Of a DNA stretch of 40,118 bases, positions 17,526 through 24,092 are shown one piece after another; the first letter of the stretch is position 1, and every line of letters begins with the position of its first letter. Location: positions 1-40,118 of the forward strand of contig JAOUPN010000004.1 of NCBI GenBank assembly GCA_029879905.1, written 5' to 3'. A program made the position numbers and the translations under genes. The notes beneath the pieces were generated by a model that was not told where the DNA came from, did no database searches, and saw only the letters and a list, made by a program, of their open reading frames with translations. Source of the DNA: Nitrospira sp. (GTDB taxonomy: Bacteria; Nitrospirota; Nitrospiria; Nitrospirales; Nitrospiraceae).

Positions 17526-17919
17526 GATAGCGTGAGACGGCTTCCTTCACCGTTGCGGGGAGACTAGCCAGACCTGCTTCTTTCTTGAGATACCAAAAGT
17601 CGTCATCTTCCGCATAGATTTCCGCGCCGATCATCTCGGCCCATTGGCACATCGATCGATTCTCTCGTCTGATCGCCTGCAACCATCCGGCGATACCTTC
17701 CGATTCACACCGATACTCGAGCCGTCGGATCTCTCCCAGCAAGCGTCGAAGTCCGTCCCGATGTCCGTCAAGCGGTGGCAAGCTCGTCAGCCAGACCCAT
17801 ACATTTCCATCCGACGGAGAGATACGCTTTTCGATCCCAAACAACGGCCATTCTTCATGCGGCTGGAGCCCATACCGATCAAGCCGGTCCCGCTTGATCT
17901 GATAGATATCCAGTCTCAT
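17497..17919 (-). CDS. GNAT-fold-like protein in the position of T7 gp13
   Basis: C-terminal pattern RENRSMCQWAEMIGAEIYAEDDDFWYLKKE; position directly downstream of the tail nozzle gene. Confidence 0.5.
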   Translation of the reverse strand: MRLDIYQIKRDRLDRYGLQPHEEWPLFGIEKRISPSDGNVWVWLTSLPPLDGHRDGLRRLLGEIRRLEYRCESEGIAGWLQAIRRENRSMCQWAEMIGAEIYAEDDDFWYLKKEAGLASLPATVKEAVSRYHGGHHYGRA

Positions 17920-19736
17920 CGGCGATTCCCCGGTTGAAACCGCACCAAGATCGTGGCAACCGAAAAGGAGCTATTATTCGTATCGTTTTCCCCTACAATA
18001 TAGAACTTTCTGCAATCCCCGTAAAGTCGCATCCTTCGGTCTGCGTCGGTCAAGGTCTTGCTGGTCGAGAGCGTCCCGTCTTGGTAGATCTTTATCACAA
18101 TGCTGTTATTCGAACTCCCTGGCGCAAAGGTCACTTGCAGCTCGCGCATGCTCGCGAGTTTATCGTCGGCATAGGGAAAGAACTCTTTCGTCGTGAAGGT
18201 GCCCATGTACCCCGCCGCGTCTTTTGTTCTGGCGGTTTGATCGAGTCTATAGATAAACCCGTTCGAGGCTCCGGCTAAGAGATCAAATTGCCCGGTCGTG
18301 GAGTTCCGATAGAGCGCCAGCGATTCGCATTCATCGCGTGTCGAGACGAATGCTTGCACATCACGAATCCCACTTGACGGATCGGAGCGATGGAGATCAA
18401 GTCCAATGATCGTTTTATTGGTCGGGAGCGACTGCCCGGAAATGACATTCGGATTCGGCGAAAACGCGAACAGCACCTTTTTCTTCCTGGGGTAGTAGAC
18501 GCTTTGGACATTCGGATATTGGAGCCATGCGCTGAGTTGATCGACCGGCAGTTTAGCGAAGTCTGTGTTACTCCTGATATATTCTCCAAGTTCCAACCCC
18601 TTCACCGCAGACGAGCGAACATCGCCGCTCTCCTGTACGGCCGAGAGTGCATGGAAATAGCCGTTCGGCGAGACAAAAAAGACCTCATCATCGGCTTCCA
18701 CAATCGCGCCTGGAGAGATCGCCCCAACATACTTGGATACACGCCGCCATCCCCAGGTAGAGGTATCCGAATCGCTATCGTCAAGCACGTACACTCCGCT
18801 CGGGTATTTGAACAAGTACGCCTTATTGCGCCAGGAAACACCGCCGATCGTAATATCCCCTTCACCGGGATAGACTTGAAAGAAAAGATTTCCACTGTTG
18901 ATGAAATCGCTATGATTATTCAGCACGCTAACGTAGACGCCATGTGGCCGGTTACTATTGCCCCCTGCAAACATCCTCCCTAAATGCAGGAACCCCCAGC
19001 GAGGCCCTACTGGTGAGGAATTCCAGTCAGTCGCTCTCGTGTTGCGGTACACGGTAATAGTCCCTGAGCCATTACTCGTAAAATTTTCAACTGACCCGCC
19101 GATGGTTAATGAGGCTTGGAAGGTGTTGGCTGCGGTATTGACTACATATAGCGGGTTGCCCAATACGGCAAGCCCGGTTGGCAATGATCCAGTACTGGTA
19201 AAGTGGACAGCCGTGCCGTTTGCGAGGCCGTGCGATGTCCTTGTCCATGTGTCCGTGGTATGATCAAATGTGACGGTTCCAACGCTCGCCCCTAGCGGTC
19301 TAGCAATGGCTCCGCCGGTATAGACATACGGGCTTGCATTCGCAAACCCAGCGAAGTAGTAGATCGCCTTGCTGGTCCCGTCAAACCCCTCCACAAATGG
19401 GGCATGGGAGTGAGTCACGTCTGGGCCTAGCAGCGACTTCACAAGTCCGCCTGTTCCCACCGTAATGATACGTGTTGGCGTCTTGCAGACAAGTTCTTCT
19501 GTTCCGTCATCCATCCGAAAATGGTGCATGGCGCGAATCTCCGGATCCGCCCCTGTGACCGCTGAGCTATTAAACTTCGTTGCCCCGCCACCCTTCTTCC
19601 AGGTGTCATCCTCGAACGTGATAGAGTTCATGGCCGTGAGATCCGTATCCCTCACGAGATCCGGGCTTTTCGACGCATTAAGCCCCCCTTGACCACAGGT
19701 AACCGTAAGAGTGTCGAACTGCCGCATTAGGTACAC
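17916..19736 (-). CDS. Tail tubular protein B / nozzle-like protein
   Basis: 606-aa beta-rich ORF (QGGLNASKSPDLVRDTDLTAMNSITFEDDTWKKGGG...) immediately after tail tube protein A. Confidence 0.7.
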   Translation of the reverse strand: MYLMRQFDTLTVTCGQGGLNASKSPDLVRDTDLTAMNSITFEDDTWKKGGGATKFNSSAVTGADPEIRAMHHFRMDDGTEELVCKTPTRIITVGTGGLVKSLLGPDVTHSHAPFVEGFDGTSKAIYYFAGFANASPYVYTGGAIARPLGASVGTVTFDHTTDTWTRTSHGLANGTAVHFTSTGSLPTGLAVLGNPLYVVNTAANTFQASLTIGGSVENFTSNGSGTITVYRNTRATDWNSSPVGPRWGFLHLGRMFAGGNSNRPHGVYVSVLNNHSDFINSGNLFFQVYPGEGDITIGGVSWRNKAYLFKYPSGVYVLDDSDSDTSTWGWRRVSKYVGAISPGAIVEADDEVFFVSPNGYFHALSAVQESGDVRSSAVKGLELGEYIRSNTDFAKLPVDQLSAWLQYPNVQSVYYPRKKKVLFAFSPNPNVISGQSLPTNKTIIGLDLHRSDPSSGIRDVQAFVSTRDECESLALYRNSTTGQFDLLAGASNGFIYRLDQTARTKDAAGYMGTFTTKEFFPYADDKLASMRELQVTFAPGSSNNSIVIKIYQDGTLSTSKTLTDADRRMRLYGDCRKFYIVGENDTNNSSFSVATILVRFQPGNRR

Positions 19737-20656
19737 CCCAAGGCAGCGGAATGTTTCGCCTGGACGTGAAACTGCCCGCCGCGGTTCGGGATATAGAGAT
19801 CGATCATGGTACCGATTTGCTGAACCGCTTTGGTCATGGCTTGATCCGCCTTCGAGTCATCCTTGTTCACGAAGAGTTCATAGGCGGCAAGATGGACTAA
19901 GACGCTCCGATGCTCACGTGGGATTCGTGGTGTATCGGCATCGCCAGACCCGGAGAAGTCTAGGTTGTGGAAGACCGCATAATCGTACTCGATGTTGAGG
20001 GCATCTTCCGACCATGGCGCCAGCCTCAGCTTTCGAAGAATCCCGTTATCTGAGGCGGAGTAGGCCGAAGGCGCCACTTCACACGCCGCTTCAATCGGTC
20101 CAAACCCGAGCGACCAGGACCCGCGCCCATAGCGTTGTTCGAACAGCTTCTTATCGATAATCCTAATTTCTCCATACCACGATCCTCGGACAAAGAGAGG
20201 ATCCCAGATTTTCAACACGCTCCCCGGTGTGGTGTATTCATCTTGGAAGATCACCGCCGACCCGGACGTCTCAAGTTCGACGTAGGGCGCATCAAGGGTG
20301 AGGTTTTCTGTCCCACCGGTATGCGCCGTAATGCGATAGACGGATTGATTGCCTTCCACATAGAACTTAGCACCGGCTTGGCTGGCGGTAATCGTGGCCG
20401 AGAGGGTGACTACGGCAGGCGAGGCAGCGGAAATGGTCGATACTGACACTGACTGCTTTGCCGCCGTTGTGATTACGCCAGGAGTTGGGGAGAGTGCCCA
20501 GGGCCACGGCGCCCAGCCTAAGAGCCTCCAATAGGCTTGCCTGACATATCGCTTCACGTCGGAGCCATATTCGCCGCTCACATTCTCGGCCTCGCTACAG
20601 TCGGACTGCACCGCATGGAGAATATCAAGCCCGGTAATTAAGTCTGCAGAAGCCAT
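19727..20656 (-). CDS. Tail tubular protein A / head-tail adaptor-like protein
   Basis: 309-aa ORF with helical N- and C-termini; pairs with the nozzle-like gene. Confidence 0.65.
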   Translation of the reverse strand: MASADLITGLDILHAVQSDCSEAENVSGEYGSDVKRYVRQAYWRLLGWAPWPWALSPTPGVITTAAKQSVSVSTISAASPAVVTLSATITASQAGAKFYVEGNQSVYRITAHTGGTENLTLDAPYVELETSGSAVIFQDEYTTPGSVLKIWDPLFVRGSWYGEIRIIDKKLFEQRYGRGSWSLGFGPIEAACEVAPSAYSASDNGILRKLRLAPWSEDALNIEYDYAVFHNLDFSGSGDADTPRIPREHRSVLVHLAAYELFVNKDDSKADQAMTKAVQQIGTMIDLYIPNRGGQFHVQAKHSAALGCT

Positions 20657-20658
20657 CG

Positions 20659-21087
20659 CTACTCCTCCTTGGCCATCCCGGCCTGTATTAACGCAGCAGC
20701 CAGCGTCTTTCCGTCTCTACTCACTACGCCCTCGATCCGTTCAAATGTATGTTTCCCGCACGTCTCTATCGTGAATGGACGCTGAGCGAGCCAATCTGCA
20801 GTAAACTGTCGAGCCTCCTTGAACCCTAGCGTGTTCCGCTCCGGAGCGTTGACTCCTTGCACGCGGATCTTCACGTATCCAGGCGGGAACAGATTGAACA
20901 CGGCAAAGGTATCACCATCCATCACGCCCACGACCACTTGAGGCGGGATGTCGACCGTGAGGCACGACGCGCCAAACGAGGCGACGGGGATGAGGAAGGT
21001 GACGCAGATCAAGCCCACGATCCCAACGGCCACAATGAGAATGGCGGCAAGATCCAGCGTCGTCCCGTATCGGCCATGCCACTTCAT
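20659..21087 (-). CDS. Membrane-anchored staphylococcal nuclease-like (thermonuclease) protein
   Basis: N-terminal TM (LAAILIVAVGIVGLICVTFLIPVA), then VVVGVMDGDTFAVFN...VKIRVQGVNAPERN...FKEARQFTADWL...FERIEGVV: SNase motif with D, R, E, R residues present. Confidence 0.85.
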   Translation of the reverse strand: MKWHGRYGTTLDLAAILIVAVGIVGLICVTFLIPVASFGASCLTVDIPPQVVVGVMDGDTFAVFNLFPPGYVKIRVQGVNAPERNTLGFKEARQFTADWLAQRPFTIETCGKHTFERIEGVVSRDGKTLAAALIQAGMAKEE

Positions 21088-21090
21088 CGG

Positions 21091-21735
21091 TTACTCCGTT
21101 GGTGAACACGCTTCGCCGTCTTCTCGAATCAGCCGGTCAAGATCGTCGTACCTGATCCAGGCTCGACCATTGAGAGCCCACGGGAGCCCCCAGGAATTTT
21201 GAATCAAACCACACTCTTTCCGGTCGTCATACCCAATCAGTTCGTAGGCATGACCACCAATGCGCCGACCTGTCACGCGCAAGATCCCGTGCTTATCCGG
21301 CGTCATCATCCCAGAATACCAGTGTGTCCCGAGTACCACCGGCCCACGGAGTCCGACCCATTGAATCGCGTCCTCGACCGTAAAGGCCCAGCCGTAGGAA
21401 GCAATCTTGCCGGCCAACTGTAAGGCTTTGGCACCTCCACGTACCGATGAGCCGTCATAGTCTTCCCCGTCCCATTCGTCGTTCCGTTGCGCGAGGGCGT
21501 AGATAATCTCTGGCGATGGATCGCGCTGGAGTTTCGGCAGTGCGCGGAGGAGCGCATGCCATGCGTAACCCACGCACATCGGCGTATTCCCTTGATCCCC
21601 CTTCCACCAGATCCGCCAGGTCTTTCGAACCGGACGAGGCTCGATCGGCGCCGCCTTCCGTAGGAGGAATTTCCTATCTCTAGTATCTGGTGCGAACCGT
21701 CGACCGAATTGGATGGTCATTCCTTTTCTATCCAT
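21091..21735 (-). CDS. Papain-like (C1-type) cysteine protease
   Basis: QGNTPMCVGYAWHALL (Cys), GGHAYELIGYD (His), LIQNSWGLPWALNGRAWI (Asn). Confidence 0.88.
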   Translation of the reverse strand: MDRKGMTIQFGRRFAPDTRDRKFLLRKAAPIEPRPVRKTWRIWWKGDQGNTPMCVGYAWHALLRALPKLQRDPSPEIIYALAQRNDEWDGEDYDGSSVRGGAKALQLAGKIASYGWAFTVEDAIQWVGLRGPVVLGTHWYSGMMTPDKHGILRVTGRRIGGHAYELIGYDDRKECGLIQNSWGLPWALNGRAWIRYDDLDRLIREDGEACSPTE

Positions 21736-22319
21736 TTCATTTCGCTCTGGTAGCGGGCGTTGTCAAAGGTAACCATCCGCTGTCTCAGTAGCCGTTCGTC
21801 CAACAACTTTTCAACCGCCAGATCGTAGGCTTGTAATGCCTCGTCGGTGGTTACGGTGATGGATTCTTCCGGTACGAGCTCAACGGCGGGAGGGTCAACG
21901 GCTCCATCGTCGTCAGCTCCTCTGGCAACTTCGTCGGCGTGGGGCATGCTCGTTTCTGATAGCTGGGGCACCCGGCTAAGAGCATCGAACTGAGTAACAA
22001 ACCCAGGAGGCAACACACACGGCTGTTCAGTGGATTTAACATAGCGAATCGTCTCCTTATGGATCGGCGCGGCCTGCTCTTTGACTGTGCGAGCACGTTC
22101 CGCAGCCTGTTGCATCGCCACTTGGAGGGCTTTCTTGGCGTGGCGTTCATGCTGGGCCAGCTCTAAGAGCTCTTGAATGTGCGCTTCGTGGACCCGCTCT
22201 CGCTCAGCCCAGACCCCTTTCAGGTAGATCCACCCAACAAAGGCCAGTACGAGCCCAGAGATAACGCCCCACTTCATGAGCGGGGAGGCGGTTCGGATCG
22301 CAGTCAGTACCGGCACCAT
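21717..22319 (-). CDS. i-spanin (Rz-like)
   Basis: N-terminal TM followed by coiled coil, with an embedded lipoprotein gene. Confidence 0.7.
   Translation of the reverse strand: MVPVLTAIRTASPLMKWGVISGLVLAFVGWIYLKGVWAERERVHEAHIQELLELAQHERHAKKALQVAMQQAAERARTVKEQAAPIHKETIRYVKSTEQPCVLPPGFVTQFDALSRVPQLSETSMPHADEVARGADDDGAVDPPAVELVPEESITVTTDEALQAYDLAVEKLLDERLLRQRMVTFDNARYQSEMKWIEKE
21851..22042 (-). CDS. o-spanin (Rz1-like lipoprotein) embedded in Rz
   Basis: MLNPLNSRVCCLLGLLLSSMLLAGCPSYQ...: SPase II lipobox LAGC; Pro-rich; nested in an alternate frame of the Rz gene. Confidence 0.75.
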   Translation of the reverse strand: MLNPLNSRVCCLLGLLLSSMLLAGCPSYQKRACPTPTKLPEELTTMEPLTLPPLSSYRKNPSP

Positions 22320-22424
22320 TTAGCACCTCACTAAGCACAGTAGATAGAGCAGCCAGGACGTCACGGAGATGATGAACACTAGACAGCCTCGTGCAATCCA
22401 GTCCAGCAGCTCATCATGGCTCAT
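22320..22424 (-). CDS. Tiny single-TM protein (34 aa)
   Basis: MSHDELLDWIARGCLVFIISVTSWLLYLLCLVRC*; AAGGAG SD; stop abuts the Rz start (TAAATG). Not in the ORF track. Confidence 0.65.
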   Translation of the reverse strand: MSHDELLDWIARGCLVFIISVTSWLLYLLCLVRC

Positions 22425-22437
22425 GGCGCTACTCCTT
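22418..22437. repeat. Direct repeat copy 1 (20 bp, ggctcatggcgctactcctt)
   Basis: Exact match to 22810-22829. Confidence 0.9.
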
Positions 22438-22699
22438 ATTCAACTTCCCCCCAGTCTTCTGCGAGCAAATCAGTTTGGCTAACAAGCCAAGGCACAATTT
22501 CGCCAGTTGCAGTTCGCATATCGACATGTGCGTGATAGTCTATCTCTGTGCCTTCAGGGTAGATTCCGAGCAATGGAGCACGATTGACTTTGAATCTGCT
22601 TCCAGGAACAAGGAATACAAACATGTTCTTCCCATTCCATCCAGAACGACTTACTTTCTTGCCGACCTTAATTGATTCTAGTGCTTGAGAAAAGTTCAT
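22436..22699 (-). CDS. tad2: DUF2829 protein; Thoeris anti-defence Tad2 homologue
   Basis: MNFSQALESIKVGKKVSRSGWNGKNMFVFLVPGS...YHAHVDMRTATGEIVPWLVSQTDLLAEDW: characteristic DUF2829 sequence; SD GGAGG. Confidence 0.85.
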   Translation of the reverse strand: MNFSQALESIKVGKKVSRSGWNGKNMFVFLVPGSRFKVNRAPLLGIYPEGTEIDYHAHVDMRTATGEIVPWLVSQTDLLAEDWGEVE

Positions 22700-22714
22700 A
22701 AAACCTCCATACAG

Positions 22715-22816
22715 TTACTCTACAATCACCACATAAATCGCGCCAGCCAGAGCAATCAACACGGCCAGAGCAACCCCGTACAGAATCCACGCAAACACGC
22801 CGTTCCATGGGCTCAT
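22715..22816 (-). CDS. Tiny single-TM protein (33 aa)
   Basis: MSPWNGVFAWILYGVALAVLIALAGAIYVVIVE*; same AAGGAGTAGCGCCATGAGCC leader/start as the ORF at 22320-22424. Not in the ORF track. Confidence 0.65.
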   Translation of the reverse strand: MSPWNGVFAWILYGVALAVLIALAGAIYVVIVE

Positions 22817-22829
22817 GGCGCTACTCCTT
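22810..22829. repeat. Direct repeat copy 2 (20 bp, ggctcatggcgctactcctt)
   Basis: Exact match to 22418-22437; 392-bp offset. Confidence 0.9.
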
Positions 22830-23087
22830 TACTGGGCCAGCCTTCGACAATAGCTCGGTCTTGAGCCCGCCCTGATGTGTTGTGCCAACCCAAAATAGGA
22901 TGCATGCACTTGTAAACCCTGAGAGCTGCCCCAGCATATATACCAGCGTCTCTCTGTTGCCGGGAGGGATTTCAAAAAAGAACAGCAATGCCGATGAGGC
23001 GACAAAACTCGCCAAGAGCGCGACAGTCAGCGCACCGACAAACCAGAGCATACGCTTCACGCTCGGTTTCTGTGGCTCGTCACTCAT
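22821..23087 (-). CDS. Two-TM holin candidate
   Basis: Two hydrophobic segments (LWFVGALTVALLASFVASSALLFFF; MLGQLSGFTSACILFWVG); lysis-block position. Confidence 0.6.
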   Translation of the reverse strand: MSDEPQKPSVKRMLWFVGALTVALLASFVASSALLFFFEIPPGNRETLVYMLGQLSGFTSACILFWVGTTHQGGLKTELLSKAGPVKE

Positions 23088-23102
23088 GGATGCACCTTCC
23101 TT

Positions 23103-23417
23103 TCAGCGCTCTTTTTCATTCCACGGGTCTCTCGGTATCCGGTCAAGGATTTTGTCAAGCTTCTTGTCAATGCTCTCAAGCCTGCGCTGGTCGTCTTCTC
23201 GATGTGCCCGAAGCCCCGTAATCTCCTGAGCGTTACCCGTGATACGGATATGTACAGCTTCGACTTTCACATTCATATCATTTCTTAGGGCATCCGCCTC
23301 TGCTTCAATTTTAGCAAACTTTGGCGCGAGCCATCCCAGCATGGAAATGACGGACGCCATCACGCCAGCAATGACACCAAAAACCGTGTCCACCCATTCC
23401 CATTTCGAATCATACAT
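23103..23417 (-). CDS. XhlA-like TM + coiled-coil protein
   Basis: N-terminal TM (VFGVIAGVMASVISMLGWLAP), then amphipathic coiled coil with basic/acidic tail. Confidence 0.5.
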   Translation of the reverse strand: MYDSKWEWVDTVFGVIAGVMASVISMLGWLAPKFAKIEAEADALRNDMNVKVEAVHIRITGNAQEITGLRAHREDDQRRLESIDKKLDKILDRIPRDPWNEKER

Positions 23418-23455
23418 AGCGCCTAAATAGTACCCAAAACAACTACCTATAACTA

Positions 23456-23471
23456 CTGGCTATTCAGCCAG
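23456..23471. promoter_or_regulatory. Perfect 6-bp stem / 4-nt loop inverted repeat in an intergenic gap
   Basis: ctggct-attc-agccag, between the hydrolase gene and the XhlA-like gene; function unknown. Confidence 0.3.
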
Positions 23472-23511
23472 GTTGCCGCGCTCGCTCGAACAGGCCGACA
23501 CACATACCACC

Positions 23512-23961
23512 TCATACTTCAGACGTTCCACCGGTCCCGCGCATCACACGAGGGACAAAGAAGACATGATGCCCGACTTCCGCTACCTGGACCGCGCTGT
23601 GTGCCTTGGCCCAATCCGGTGTCACTGGCACCAGCCGAGGATCTGGGTTGTAATAGAGCACCGCGCCTTTCACCGTGTCGGAGCCATGCCGCGCCTCTTC
23701 CCATGCTCGCATACATTCCTGAACAACCGGATCATCGGTATCGATCCTGATATTGCGAATGCGGCCAAGGTCTTTCGAGTTCCACCCGGAGAACTGCAAC
23801 GGCCTCAAGACGGTCCCGGACACCGTGCCATCGCTGGAGTACTTGCGCTCCATCCGGTTGCGGATTACTTCAGCCACGGCTACCTTACCGACATATGGCT
23901 CGCCGGCGGCTTCCTGCATGATCGTCACGATTGCCAGTGCATCTTCGCCTATGAGTCGCAT
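23512..23961 (-). CDS. SleB-type cell wall hydrolase (endolysin candidate)
   Basis: MRLIGEDALAIVTIMQEAAGEPYVGKVAVAEVIRNRMERKYSSDGTVSGTVLRPLQFSGWN...; AAGGAG SD 8 nt upstream of the ATG at 23961. The ORF track places the start at 24114. Confidence 0.75.
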   Translation of the reverse strand: MRLIGEDALAIVTIMQEAAGEPYVGKVAVAEVIRNRMERKYSSDGTVSGTVLRPLQFSGWNSKDLGRIRNIRIDTDDPVVQECMRAWEEARHGSDTVKGAVLYYNPDPRLVPVTPDWAKAHSAVQVAEVGHHVFFVPRVMRGTGGTSEV

Positions 23962-24092
23962 ATCGTCTTCTCCTTCGGCTGCTCGATCGGTGGACACCCA
24001 CGCCAGCCACAGGCACAAAACCACTCCTCCCGCGCATAGTGCTTTTGCACATGTCGTTGGCATGCTGGGCATCGGTAGTTCCACGCCATCAT
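23949..24092 (-). CDS. Small zinc-ribbon protein overlapping the 5' extension of the hydrolase ORF
   Basis: Hand translation: MMAWNYRCPACQRHVQKHYAREEWFCACGWRGCPPIEQPKEKTICDS*; CPxC...CxCGW zinc-binding pattern. Confidence 0.55.
   Translation of the reverse strand: MMAWNYRCPACQRHVQKHYAREEWFCACGWRGCPPIEQPKEKTICDS

Noticed and set aside
23456-23471. N4-type hairpin promoter
   Set aside because: A single 6-bp stem / 4-nt loop without a consensus family or repeated copies; recorded only as an inverted repeat.
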